From positions 1 to 33,228 of the forward strand of contig JAFGRW010000078.1 in NCBI GenBank assembly GCA_016934935.1: DNA of 33,228 bases, in the 5' to 3' direction. Source of the DNA: Spirochaetota bacterium (GTDB lineage: Bacteria > Spirochaetota > UBA4802 > JAFGJZ01). Position numbers and translations under genes: made by a program. Shown piece by piece: positions 9,439-18,033 of the stretch; within the stretch, counting starts at the first letter, position 1, and each line of letters opens with the position of its first letter. Below the pieces are notes generated by a model that was given only the letters and a program-made list of their open reading frames with translations, searched no databases and was not told where the DNA came from.

Positions 9439-10200
9439 ATGCGAAAAATTCAAATATTGCTTTTAATTATCATTATTCCTCTCACAGCTTCTGCACAGGA
9501 TACAAGAATAGTTGAGATTACCGCCCAGGAAATTCTTGCGCGAGTTGATGATGTTATGGCTTATCCCTCTGGTAAACTTGAAGGCAAGCTGATGCATATC
9601 TTTCCAGATGGACGTTCTGTAACAAGGGATATTCTTGGATACATTGACAAAGACAATTCACTTTTTACTTTTTCGAGCAGCTCACGAGGTAATGAGATTC
9701 GTGTTCTTTATAATTTGCAGGGTGAGGATATCTGGGTATATAACCTGCATTCTCTTAAACTTTTTCATAAAGCAGATGTGGACAGATACGATAGAGTTTT
9801 TGATTCTAACTATTCTTTTATAGATATTTCCAATGCCGATCTCCAGAGTAACTATACCGGTTCCATTTTAAGAAAGACAACATACAAGGGGAGTGAGGTA
9901 GTAATTCTTTCATTGGCCCCAATATTCAAGAATGGTCTTTATGGTAAGCTAACCCTTTATGTGACAGCTTCCAATTATCTTCCTCTTCGAATAGATTATC
10001 ATGATAACGATATGGCCATACTTAAAACGCTCTCATTTACAAAAATGTCAACTTTTGAGAAAAGACATTTTCCTGTAAGATATGATATGCTTCATATAGC
10101 CAGCGGAACACTGTCCATAATCGAATTTACAGATTATGATAAAAAAGTAACCTTTCCCCTGTCTACCTTTAGACACGAAAACATGAGCTCTGTTAAATAA
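9439..10200 (+). CDS. LolA-like outer membrane lipoprotein-sorting protein
   Basis: The 253-aa protein starts with a cleavable signal peptide (Lys-rich start, Ile/Leu core, TASAQ-D cleavage region near 19). The mature part has the feel of the LolA/LolB half-barrel superfamily, in the branch represented by Treponema TP0789: an early EILARVDDVM helix followed by alternating strands and a YLPLRIDYHD segment. Such proteins are thought to bind lipid or lipoprotein in the periplasm, though most are untested. I place the start at 9439, because the signal peptide begins there and GGAAA lies eight bases upstream; a longer upstream frame merely overlaps the previous gene. The stop shares one base with the rsmE start. 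Confidence 0.82.
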   Translation: MRKIQILLLIIIIPLTASAQDTRIVEITAQEILARVDDVMAYPSGKLEGKLMHIFPDGRSVTRDILGYIDKDNSLFTFSSSSRGNEIRVLYNLQGEDIWVYNLHSLKLFHKADVDRYDRVFDSNYSFIDISNADLQSNYTGSILRKTTYKGSEVVILSLAPIFKNGLYGKLTLYVTASNYLPLRIDYHDNDMAILKTLSFTKMSTFEKRHFPVRYDMLHIASGTLSIIEFTDYDKKVTFPLSTFRHENMSSVK

Positions 10201-10913
10201 TGCCTCAGTACCCGGTCGATGATAATTTTGATTATAGTGTTGGGAAAGAGTTTAGGCTGGACGGAGCCAACTTTCACCATATTATTAATGTTCGACGTCA
10301 CAAAAATGGGGATCTGATTGTTTTACGACCAAAAGACGGCTCATTTATAAGCGGTGAGCTTGTTTCCGTACAAAAAGAGAGCTGCATAATTTGTGTTACC
10401 GGTATTAAACCCGCCGTGCAGAATTATCTGAAACTGACTCTCGCGATGCCTGTCTTAAAAGGTAAGAGCAACGACTTTGTAATTGAAAAATGTGTTGAGA
10501 GTGGCGTAACAGGAATAATACCTGTTTTTTACAACCGATGCGTTCCCGAGAGCAGTTCCATAAATAAGAAACGGGAACGTTGGCAAAGAATAATCGAAGA
10601 AACTTTTAAACAATGTATGGCACCGGTTATGCCGCTTCTTATGCCGTCTATCAGCTCGAAAGAGCTTTTTGTTACGAAAGATATTACATGTCTGATCGCA
10701 GATGTGCACGCTGGTGACAGACTTGATGCAAAACTATTTACCGATGAGATTATTGTCTCTATTGGACCGGAAGGTGGTTTTGATGAAAGCGAAAAAACAC
10801 AGGCTGCCCATAATGGATGGAAGTCTTTCAGGCTTTCGGCAAATCAATTAAAAGCAGAAACCGCCTGTTTTGTAATACCAGCAGTAATACGCGAACTCAG
10901 TTTATTTTCTTGA
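10200..10913 (+). CDS. rsmE: 16S rRNA m3U1498 methyltransferase RsmE
   Basis: RsmE methylates N3 of U1498 in 16S rRNA using S-adenosylmethionine. The 237-aa product shows the small N-terminal PUA-like domain (about 10-70) and the SPOUT methyltransferase fold whose trefoil knot carries SIGPEGGF-DESE and the end motif LSANQLKAETA. Length is normal. The start codon is formed from the last A of the previous stop (TAATG), so translation is coupled to the LolA-like gene. There is no obvious functional link with its envelope neighbours; co-location is probably operon convenience. Confidence 0.92.
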   Translation: MPQYPVDDNFDYSVGKEFRLDGANFHHIINVRRHKNGDLIVLRPKDGSFISGELVSVQKESCIICVTGIKPAVQNYLKLTLAMPVLKGKSNDFVIEKCVESGVTGIIPVFYNRCVPESSSINKKRERWQRIIEETFKQCMAPVMPLLMPSISSKELFVTKDITCLIADVHAGDRLDAKLFTDEIIVSIGPEGGFDESEKTQAAHNGWKSFRLSANQLKAETACFVIPAVIRELSLFS

Positions 10914-10977
10914 CGGTTGAGAAAGATGCCGTAAACAGGATGAAGTTTATCATTGTTTTTATCTCTCTGGAGTCTTT

Positions 10978-11418
10978 ATGAAAACAAAAGACAGCACAAT
11001 AATGTTTGCAGTGTCAGCCGTAATTGCTTTGGCAGCATTTATTATTCTTGTTGCATCTGTTTATTCTAAAATGTTTTATGAAAAACGAATCAATAATCTG
11101 ATGAACGGTTCTTCCAATCAATTGACAGAAGCATATATCCTGTTACTGGATCCATCACCATTTGCGGGATACACAAATATTGATGGATCTTCAATTTTAA
11201 CTTCTACATTGTCTGTTCTTAACACTCATTACGCGCTTAATAGTCAAATTGATGAAAAGTACATTGAGGATGTTAAGACACTTTTAGGTTACCGCATGAT
11301 GGGTACAACTCTTGGCCTGAGAAGCTCGGTTTACTTTTTTTTGATAAGCGCGGCTCTTTCGATAGCCGGACTTATTAGCAGAAAAAAAGAGAATTCTTTG
11401 AAACAAAATGATCGATAA
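10978..11418 (+). CDS. Small membrane protein, 146 aa
   Basis: The product has one transmembrane segment near the N-terminus (about 8-30), a polar region of about 80 residues, and a second segment near the C-terminus (about 113-133) followed by a Lys-rich tail. The middle would face the periplasm. No family is recognised. The ATG at 10978 has a GGAG about six bases upstream. Its end overlaps the panP start by 11 bases, so panP translation is probably coupled to it. Confidence 0.7.
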   Translation: MKTKDSTIMFAVSAVIALAAFIILVASVYSKMFYEKRINNLMNGSSNQLTEAYILLLDPSPFAGYTNIDGSSILTSTLSVLNTHYALNSQIDEKYIEDVKTLLGYRMMGTTLGLRSSVYFFLISAALSIAGLISRKKENSLKQNDR

Positions 11419-13075
11419 ACTTGATGCAGACATAGAACATCTTCGCAAGCTCTTTGTTTTTCCTGAATCACAGGACCGTTTTCTTGAATTTGGCAAGCAG
11501 ATTCTGGATATGATGTATAACTCTTTTAAACAAAAGGGCGGGCTGCATAGCTCTATCACTCTTGACGAGCTTTCGTCACTTTTTTCTGATATATCGATAC
11601 CCCGTGACCCGAAACTGTTACGTGATATTTTCCCTGAAATTCAAAACAAGATCGCTGCCCATTCTGTTAAGGTTTACAGTCCCTATTATATTGGGCACAT
11701 GACAAGCGCGATTCCATACTTTACTATTCTTATAGAAATGATAGTGAGTTCACTTAATCAAAATCAGGTAAAGATAGAGACTGCTAAAGCATCAACTTAT
11801 GTGGAGAGGGAGCTTCTTTGCTGGATACACAGACTGATTTACCGTAAAAATCCGCGCTTTTATAAAGAGACCATACAGAATCATAGAGTCGCCCTTGGCA
11901 ATGTCACCAGTGACGGAACAATGGCAAATTTAACTGCAATGCTTGTGGCACGCAACCTTTTGTTTAAAGAAGATGGACGTTTCCCCGGAATAGCATCCGC
12001 TGGGCTTGCTGAAGCTTATAATCACTATAATTGCGAAAAAACAGTGTTACTTATGTCAAAGAGAGGTCACTACTCGTTTGACAAAATAGCTGACCTTTGC
12101 GGCATAGGTGATAATAATATTATCAAAATACCTGTTGAAAATGGTACGAATAAAATTGATATAAATGTTCTTACAAAAGAGCTGAACTCGATTGAAGATT
12201 ATAACAACAATCACGAAAAAAAGATCAAAATATTGTCTCTTATAGGAATAGCGGGTACAACCGAAACAGGCAATATTGACAATTTGTATGAAATGAATAA
12301 GCTGGCTAAAAAGCATAAGACCCGTTTTCATGTAGACGCGGCCTGGGGAGGCCCGGTTCTTTTTGTTGAGGATTATGCTCACCTTTTTAAAGGCATCGAA
12401 GAAGCCGATTCTGTTACCTTCGATTCGCATAAACTGCTTTATCTTCCTTTATCTATGGGTATGGTTCTGTTCAACAGTGAAAAGGATTTACAGTCACTTG
12501 AGCATACAACACAATATGTTGTTCGTCGTGATTCACGGGATCAAGGGCGTTTTACTATTGAGGGGTCGCGGCCATTTGCAGCTCTCAGACCATGGGTCGC
12601 TTTAAAGGTAATCGGTTCTGAAGGTTTCAGGCTGCTATTCGAAAAGGCTTTCACAATTAGCTCTTATTTTAAAACCCAGATTGATCTTCATTCCAATTTT
12701 GAAAGTTTAAACGAACCCGAACTGTTTATCTTCAATTACCGTTTTATTCCAAACAGAATAAAAAAGCATCTGGAATCATTGATGTCCGATAAAAGCGAAG
12801 CTTCACTTAAACAGGTCACAAGGATTAACAATGAACTGAATGCATTAAATATACAACTTCATCGGGAAATACGTAACAATGACCTGTCGTTTGTATCCCG
12901 GACAGTTATCGAATCGACAAAATATAGCCCTGACGAGATAGTTGTATTAAGGGCTGTGACAATAAACCCGCTTACAACCAACAGCATAATTAAAGAGATA
13001 ATTGCTGAACATAACCGTCTTGGTTTGAGGATATTTAATAAATCATGGAAAAAGAAGTTTAAAAATATTACCTGA
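11408..13075 (+). CDS. panP: PLP-dependent aspartate 1-decarboxylase, PanP-like
   Basis: This 555-aa group II pyridoxal-phosphate decarboxylase most resembles PanP, the enzyme that replaces PanD in vibrios and some other bacteria and makes beta-alanine for pantothenate from L-aspartate. Family hallmarks are YIGHMTSAIPYF (about 97), NQNQVKIETAKA (about 118), the substrate/cofactor segment HVDAAWGGP (about 310) and the Schiff-base lysine K342 in DSHKLLY. GIAGTTETGNID (about 280) is also shared. Glutamate or other amino-acid decarboxylases are the main alternatives, but the N-terminal block favours PanP. It is the last gene of the plus-strand cluster and its stop overlaps the stop of the convergent gene by eight bases. 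Confidence 0.82.
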   Translation: MIDKLDADIEHLRKLFVFPESQDRFLEFGKQILDMMYNSFKQKGGLHSSITLDELSSLFSDISIPRDPKLLRDIFPEIQNKIAAHSVKVYSPYYIGHMTSAIPYFTILIEMIVSSLNQNQVKIETAKASTYVERELLCWIHRLIYRKNPRFYKETIQNHRVALGNVTSDGTMANLTAMLVARNLLFKEDGRFPGIASAGLAEAYNHYNCEKTVLLMSKRGHYSFDKIADLCGIGDNNIIKIPVENGTNKIDINVLTKELNSIEDYNNNHEKKIKILSLIGIAGTTETGNIDNLYEMNKLAKKHKTRFHVDAAWGGPVLFVEDYAHLFKGIEEADSVTFDSHKLLYLPLSMGMVLFNSEKDLQSLEHTTQYVVRRDSRDQGRFTIEGSRPFAALRPWVALKVIGSEGFRLLFEKAFTISSYFKTQIDLHSNFESLNEPELFIFNYRFIPNRIKKHLESLMSDKSEASLKQVTRINNELNALNIQLHREIRNNDLSFVSRTVIESTKYSPDEIVVLRAVTINPLTTNSIIKEIIAEHNRLGLRIFNKSWKKKFKNIT

Positions 13076-13712
13076 ATTCATGAAGAATGATTTTATATTC
13101 GGATTCGGATATTACATTTCGCCTGAAAAGAATCAACACAACTTCTCTTGCTGTTTGTCGAAACTGATCTGATTGAGAATAGGCCGATTCATCAGGTAAA
13201 GAGCACAACACAGCAAGTCTGATTGATTCAGTTGCCGAAAGGTTATAATGACGTTTACCAAAATAATACATTGATATTGCGTCGGCGCCAACAAGATCGA
13301 TGTTTCTTAATGAAGAAAGAAAAAGACATATTAGCTGGTCATCGTTTTCAAAATATTTCGCGGATTCGCGTATCATTAGCATAGTCAATAGTACAGGAAT
13401 TTCTCCGGTATTATATCCGGCACTGTTTAATAAATTCAGTGATAAACGGTAGTGAAGGTTAAAGCTTTCATCATTGAGTCTGTTTTTGCGATAAAAAAGT
13501 TTCATTATATAATAACAGGCTGGTTTGTCTTTCTCTTCAAGAGCGGTCATAAGGGCTCTTGTAAATAACTTGTTATATCTAAAATTTGAACAAGATTTTG
13601 ATACAGATTCAAGTGCGGAGCAGTCAGGCATCATTGTGTTGGCTCTAATAAAAAAAAATGAAACGGAAATCAGCAAAATTATTACAAATGAAATAATAGT
13701 AATTCGTTTCAT
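13068..13712 (-). CDS. Membrane-anchored, degenerate GT51 transglycosylase-like protein
   Basis: The 214-aa product has a single N-terminal membrane anchor (about 4-23), so the rest should be periplasmic. Residues about 143-208 read like the C-terminal lobe of GT51 peptidoglycan glycosyltransferases: ADAISMYYFGK, NLSATESIRLAVL, SLPDESAYS and a final RRNVISESEY, matching the usual YFGK, L-EAA-LA, LP-P-Y and G-I-EY elements. The catalytic first half is not recognisable: I see no ED-RFF-H glutamate motif. It is probably enzymatically dead, or a very divergent homologue. The start at 13712 forms an ATGA overlap with the upstream regulator gene, which is why the longer frame is rejected. It is the last gene of the rnf operon. 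Confidence 0.62.
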   Translation of the reverse strand: MKRITIISFVIILLISVSFFFIRANTMMPDCSALESVSKSCSNFRYNKLFTRALMTALEEKDKPACYYIMKLFYRKNRLNDESFNLHYRLSLNLLNSAGYNTGEIPVLLTMLMIRESAKYFENDDQLICLFLSSLRNIDLVGADAISMYYFGKRHYNLSATESIRLAVLCSLPDESAYSQSDQFRQTAREVVLILFRRNVISESEYKIILHEFR

Positions 13713-14404
13713 AAGCCTGTCTCGGCATAACTTGCATATATTGTACAAGCAGCTTCGAAGGGGATATCCATATTCTTGCCGTTACAAGAGAGGCTTAGAA
13801 CAGAGCAGTCATTATTTATATCGACAATTGTGCATAGAGCACCAACTGGACAAATAGAGTCATTCACTTCTCCCTGATCTATGATTCTCAGTTTGTCTCC
13901 AACAGTATAGTTTATTAATGTCCGACAGTTCATTATGCTGTTCAGTTTAATTGTCCATTCCGAACTTGCAGCAGATTCATTTTTATAAAACTGCATTAGT
14001 TTATAAATCTGGCTGCAGCTCTCCGCGGACAAGTAGTGTTCAAGCCGGCATGCTTCTTCGGATGACTGATTGCTTTCCAGCTTTAGAAGATCATGTAAAA
14101 AGCCCGCAATAAGCGAGTGCTTATCATATATTTTTTCGGCAATTTTAAATCCGTAGTCAGTAAGCTCGATAAATCCGTATTTTTCATAGTCTAGAAGGTT
14201 TAACTCTTTAAGTTTTTGAAGAGCAGCCGATACACTGGGCATCTTTATATTCAGTTCACGGGCAATATCCTTTACTCGAACAACTCTGTTTTTTTTGGAC
14301 AACAGAGCTATCGTTTCGATATAATCTTCCATGTTCGCTGAAAGTGATGTATCGTAATAGTGTTTCTCATTCTTTGAGTGATTTTGGTTACACGACTTCT
14401 CCAT
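13709..14404 (-). CDS. DtxR/MntR-family metal-dependent regulator with FeoA-like domain
   Basis: The 231-aa protein has a winged helix-turn-helix (about 23-85), a dimerisation and metal-binding region (about 86-140) and a C-terminal SH3/FeoA-like domain (about 160-231). Metal ligands by alignment in the head are D27 and E30 (MntR D8/E11), H96 (MntR H77), and the triad C119, E122, H123, where MntR has E99/E102/H103 and DtxR/IdeR has Cys/Glu/His. It should repress transport or redox genes in response to Fe or Mn. The ATG at 14404 is preferred over an adjacent in-frame TTG at 14407; GGGAG lies upstream of both. It sits 18 bp after thyX and overlaps the next gene by four bases. Confidence 0.85.
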   Translation of the reverse strand: MEKSCNQNHSKNEKHYYDTSLSANMEDYIETIALLSKKNRVVRVKDIARELNIKMPSVSAALQKLKELNLLDYEKYGFIELTDYGFKIAEKIYDKHSLIAGFLHDLLKLESNQSSEEACRLEHYLSAESCSQIYKLMQFYKNESAASSEWTIKLNSIMNCRTLINYTVGDKLRIIDQGEVNDSICPVGALCTIVDINNDCSVLSLSCNGKNMDIPFEAACTIYASYAETGL

Positions 14405-14422
14405 CAATACTGCTGCTCCCGT

Positions 14423-15055
14423 TTAGCTGTTTTCTGAAACCGCTGTCATGTTCTCAGAGTCTATAATATAATCCCCAAAAACTTGTGGAGCAATGTTTTT
14501 CACTATTTGAAGCATCTGAAGGGCGACCATACGTATTTCCCATTGCGCAGATTTTTTCAGCCGTAAATCAAACAGATGTCTCAGCTCTCTGAAATTAGCT
14601 GTAAAAACAATTTCGCTTTCAAGAGCATTTGGCAAAACAAACCTTGCATCCTCTTTTAGAATATTCATTGATCGTAGGTTTGTATAGACATCACGAGCTT
14701 GTTCCATAAATGAATTATAAAGTTTTAATGCCTGAGCATTTGCCTCGATAGACGGGGGAATTGTATAATTAAAATTATTTTCGTCTACATAACGCTGTGA
14801 CTGTTGTGAGAAACTGGCAACGCGATGGCGTACAAGTTGATGGGTAAAGGCTCTTGATGCTCCCTTAATTCGAAAAGAGGCGCAGGCATGTTCAATAATA
14901 GATAAATGTCCACGGCGAATTGCGTTACTGATAAAGCTGGTATTAGAGCCTGTTTTGTCAAAAGAGAGGTAGCAGGTTCGTCCTGCCTCTTCGATCAATT
15001 TTTCGCAATCAGGGGTAATTGAAAGAAGCTGTACCTGTATCTGAACCTTATTCAT
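14423..15055 (-). CDS. thyX: Flavin-dependent thymidylate synthase ThyX
   Basis: ThyX makes dTMP from dUMP with methylenetetrahydrofolate, FAD and NADPH, without releasing dihydrofolate. The 210-aa length is normal and the signature RHRxxSxxxxSxR is present as R76-H77-R78, S81, S86 and R88. Additional family features are IEHACASFRIKGASRAFTHQ just before the motif and the C-terminal RHLFDLRLKKSAQWEIR block for substrate binding. Its start shares one base with the rnfA stop (TAATG), so it is translated together with the Rnf genes. A flavoenzyme fed by reduced cofactor directly downstream of a flavin-rich redox complex is a suggestive pairing but may be coincidental. Confidence 0.96.
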   Translation of the reverse strand: MNKVQIQVQLLSITPDCEKLIEEAGRTCYLSFDKTGSNTSFISNAIRRGHLSIIEHACASFRIKGASRAFTHQLVRHRVASFSQQSQRYVDENNFNYTIPPSIEANAQALKLYNSFMEQARDVYTNLRSMNILKEDARFVLPNALESEIVFTANFRELRHLFDLRLKKSAQWEIRMVALQMLQIVKNIAPQVFGDYIIDSENMTAVSENS

Positions 15056-15654
15056 TAAAAACTCATCCCTGCAAATCCAAGAAAAGCCAGAGAAAGTAGA
15101 CCTGCTATTATAAAAGATATAGGCATACCACGTAAATTGAAGGGTATATCGGCAGTTTCAAGACGCTCGCGAATGCCCGACATAAGCATAAGTGCCAGCA
15201 GGAAACCTACACCGGCACCGAATCCTTGAACAATTGTCATTAATAGACCGAACTCTTTTGTTATGAATCCGGAATCGACATTTAAAACAGCAACACCTAA
15301 AACCGCACAGTTTGTTGTTATCAGAGGTAAGAAGATTCCAAGAGCCCGGTATAAAGAGGGTGAGAGCTTGTTAATAGCCATTTCGACAAGTTGAACAATT
15401 GACGCGATAACAAGAATAAAGGCAATGGTACGTAAATAGGTGATACTGAAAGGTATAAGTATGTACTTGTAAATAAAATACGTAATTACGGAAGCCAATG
15501 TCATGACAAAAATTACGGCGAAACCCATTCCGGCCGCGGAATCGGTTTTCTTTGATACACCAAGAAAAGGACAAATACCAAGGGTCTGCGAAAGAACATA
15601 GTTATTAATAAATATTGTGGAGAAGAGAATTGTTATAAAAAGTTTAATTTCCAT
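15055..15654 (-). CDS. rnfA: Rnf electron transport complex subunit RnfA
   Basis: RnfA is one of two homologous six-helix inner-membrane subunits of the ion-pumping ferredoxin:NAD+ oxidoreductase. The 199-aa sequence has the family blocks NNYVLSQTLGICPFLGVS near the N-terminus and LITTNCAVLGVA in the middle. C28 and C116 are the cysteines expected to contribute, with those of RnfE, to the intramembrane iron-sulfur centre. It follows rnfE after 32 bp and overlaps thyX by one base. In most clusters rnfB would come next or before rnfC; here neither place holds it. Confidence 0.94.
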   Translation of the reverse strand: MEIKLFITILFSTIFINNYVLSQTLGICPFLGVSKKTDSAAGMGFAVIFVMTLASVITYFIYKYILIPFSITYLRTIAFILVIASIVQLVEMAINKLSPSLYRALGIFLPLITTNCAVLGVAVLNVDSGFITKEFGLLMTIVQGFGAGVGFLLALMLMSGIRERLETADIPFNLRGMPISFIIAGLLSLAFLGFAGMSF

Positions 15655-15686
15655 ATTATTGTTTACCGGTAATCAAAAGTTTATGA

Positions 15687-16286
15687 CTATTTTTTATGTT
15701 TGCGCGAAACCATAATTCGATTCATAGCCCAGAGCATTAGACCCAAGGTGATAAAGGCTCCAGGGGCAATAGCCATCATACCTGCAGGTTTAAAACCCGG
15801 TATCAGTGTGTATCCAAAAAGTTTATTTGCCCCAAGGGTTTCCCGAAAAAAAGCAAGAATGGTAAGCGTTAAACCAAAACCTATTCCCATGCCCAGGGCA
15901 TCAATAATCGATATAAAAACACCGTTACGTGAAGCAAACTCTTCTGCACGCCCAAGGATGATACAGTTAACAACGATAAGAGGAATAAAAATACCAAGAC
16001 TTGTATATACTTCCGGCTGGTAAGCTTTTAATGTTATTTCGACAACAGTAACGAAGGCAGCTATAATTGTAATAAAAACGGGTATTCGTATATGTGACGG
16101 TATATAATCTTTAACAAGAGATACCAGAACATTTGAGCAGGTCAAGACAAAAGTTGTTGCTATCATCATCCATAAGGCATTAGAAACCGAAGTAGTTACC
16201 GCCAGGGCAGGGCAAAGACCGATACCCAAAACCATAACAGGATTTTTCTCAACAAGACCTTTTAAGAACTCTTTTTTAATACTCAT
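15687..16286 (-). CDS. rnfE: Rnf electron transport complex subunit RnfE
   Basis: This 199-aa integral membrane protein is the RnfA paralogue of the complex, inserted in inverted topology. Signature blocks are VEKNPVMVLGIGLCPALAVT (about 12-31) and IVVNCIILGRAEEFASRNGV (about 104-123), including cysteines C25 and C108 that match the cluster-binding positions. It ends in a basic tail. It follows rnfG after eight bases. NqrD is the homologue in the sodium-pumping NADH:quinone reductase, but the gene order C-D-G-E-A and the RnfC ferredoxin domains indicate Rnf. Confidence 0.94.
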   Translation of the reverse strand: MSIKKEFLKGLVEKNPVMVLGIGLCPALAVTTSVSNALWMMIATTFVLTCSNVLVSLVKDYIPSHIRIPVFITIIAAFVTVVEITLKAYQPEVYTSLGIFIPLIVVNCIILGRAEEFASRNGVFISIIDALGMGIGFGLTLTILAFFRETLGANKLFGYTLIPGFKPAGMMAIAPGAFITLGLMLWAMNRIMVSRKHKK

Positions 16287-16294
16287 AACAATCT

Positions 16295-16954
16295 CTATTT
16301 ATTACTGTTTTTAATTATATCGTTATATTCGCTAATACCCTTATGAATACAGTCAACTACAGCCTTTGATGTAATAGTTGCTCCTGTTATTGCCGAAACA
16401 GCGTTTTGTGAAACAAGATCTGAAGCCATTTCCGGTGTCCAGTCGCCGTTTTTGACAACCTGAACAGTTTTATTACCATTTAAACCGGCGAACTGTTGCT
16501 GAAACCAGGGGAACTGAATTCCTTCGTCAACCGCTGAACCGGTAATTACATCCCAAAAGGTATTTTTTGATGCTATCTCTACTGAACGGGCACCAAGACC
16601 GGGAGTTTCGGTCTGTTTAAGAATCGATATGCCCAAAATATTCATATTAGAGTCAACACCTATCATGCATCGTATTGTACCGGAATATCCCGGAGATTCA
16701 CTTATAAAGGCGAAACCGTTTATTGTTTCACCGTTTTCGGTTTTTTCGCCGACCCAGTATATTTTATTATCTTTTGTTTTGGCCGTACCGGTGATTGAGT
16801 AGCCCGGTAAAACAATAGCCAGCGCATTTTTTTCGGCCTCACTGTCAAGAAAAGCGATACGTTCTTTTGTAACAGCAAATACTGTTGCCAAAAGAAGTGA
16901 AGCGCAAAATGTAACCGCCGCAAGGACAGCCGCAGGTTTAATAATATCTTTCAT
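16295..16954 (-). CDS. rnfG: Rnf electron transport complex subunit RnfG
   Basis: RnfG is the periplasm-facing flavoprotein of the complex, anchored by one N-terminal helix (about 8-27). The 219-aa product carries the covalent FMN attachment motif TGAT at 190-193, with Thr193 as the expected phosphoester site modified by an ApbE-type flavin transferase. No apbE is present in the window. The start at 16954 is chosen because its ATG overlaps the rnfD stop by one base (TGATG) and the anchor then begins right away; the longer frame adds a charged extension lying inside rnfD. Confidence 0.93.
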   Translation of the reverse strand: MKDIIKPAAVLAAVTFCASLLLATVFAVTKERIAFLDSEAEKNALAIVLPGYSITGTAKTKDNKIYWVGEKTENGETINGFAFISESPGYSGTIRCMIGVDSNMNILGISILKQTETPGLGARSVEIASKNTFWDVITGSAVDEGIQFPWFQQQFAGLNGNKTVQVVKNGDWTPEMASDLVSQNAVSAITGATITSKAVVDCIHKGISEYNDIIKNSNK

Positions 16955-18024
16955 CAGGCCTGCTTCCTTTTCCCGAATATTTTCGGAACACAATATTTAT
17001 CGATTAATGGAACAGCAGCATTCATTAATAGTATTGAGTAGGATACTCCTTCAGGATAACCTCCCCAGATACGTATGGCAAATGTCAATAATCCGCATCC
17101 TGCTCCGAAAACAAGCATCCCCTTACCGGTAACCGGCGAAGTTACCATATCGGTTGCCATGAAAAAGGCACCGAGTATAAGCCCTCCGGACAAGAGATGG
17201 TAAACAAGCGCGTGATATGGCATAAAAAAACCTGTTAATTTGTAATAAGCAAATATCAATAAAGCAAATGTTGCGATATATGAAAATGGAATGCGCCAGT
17301 TAATTATTCGTGTAAAAAGCAGCAACAAGGCGCCTGTCAGCAGAAGAAGAGCCGATGTTTCACCGATACATCCACCTATATTACCAATTGCCAAAGCTTT
17401 AAAATTTGATATATCAAACAGGGTTTGATAAATATTATATTGTGAGTGTACATTAAAAGAGTTGGCTAAAGCCGGTACGTTTTTAAGAGCAGCAAGCGGA
17501 GTCGCTCCGGTAAGCGCATCAAGCGCGGGCTGCGGCAACACCGAATACGCGTTAAACGAGCTGCTGAACATTGTACCGTTCGGGAAAGTAATCCATTTTG
17601 TTGTCATCAAGGCAGGCCATGAGGCCATAAGAAATGCCCGACCAACAAGAGCAGGGTTAAAGATATTGTGGCCAAGACCACCGAAAAGTTCTTTAGCAAT
17701 AATTATTCCAAAAACAGAACCGACTGCCGGTATCCAGAGAGGAACCATGGGGGGCAGGTTCATTGCAAGCAAAAGCCCGGTAATGGCTGCTGATCCGTTA
17801 AATATAGTTAATTCACGTTTTAATAAAAGACGAAAAAGGTACTCGGCTGCACAGGCAGAAAAAATGGCGGTTAATATAACCAGCAGAACATGCATGCCAA
17901 ATGTATAGACGGCGAAAACTGTTGAAGGTAAGAGCGACAGGACAACAAGCCACATAACAACAGGGAGATTTTGCCTATTTTTCGTATGAGGGGCGAGTGA
18001 TAAGGTGTATATCTGCTGATCCAT
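16954..18024 (-). CDS. rnfD: Rnf electron transport complex subunit RnfD
   Basis: RnfD is the polytopic flavin-bearing membrane subunit, thought to take part in ion translocation. The 356-aa protein has about ten hydrophobic helices and the FMN-binding motif LTGATPLAAL, in which Thr175 is the expected covalent site. Other family blocks are FNGSAAITGLLLAMNLPP (about 75-92), GGLGHNIFNPALVGRAF (about 115) and a C-terminal FMATDMVTSPVTGKG motif. It follows rnfC by nine bases and overlaps rnfG by one. Confidence 0.94.
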   Translation of the reverse strand: MDQQIYTLSLAPHTKNRQNLPVVMWLVVLSLLPSTVFAVYTFGMHVLLVILTAIFSACAAEYLFRLLLKRELTIFNGSAAITGLLLAMNLPPMVPLWIPAVGSVFGIIIAKELFGGLGHNIFNPALVGRAFLMASWPALMTTKWITFPNGTMFSSSFNAYSVLPQPALDALTGATPLAALKNVPALANSFNVHSQYNIYQTLFDISNFKALAIGNIGGCIGETSALLLLTGALLLLFTRIINWRIPFSYIATFALLIFAYYKLTGFFMPYHALVYHLLSGGLILGAFFMATDMVTSPVTGKGMLVFGAGCGLLTFAIRIWGGYPEGVSYSILLMNAAVPLIDKYCVPKIFGKRKQA

Positions 18025-18033
18025 AATAAAAAG

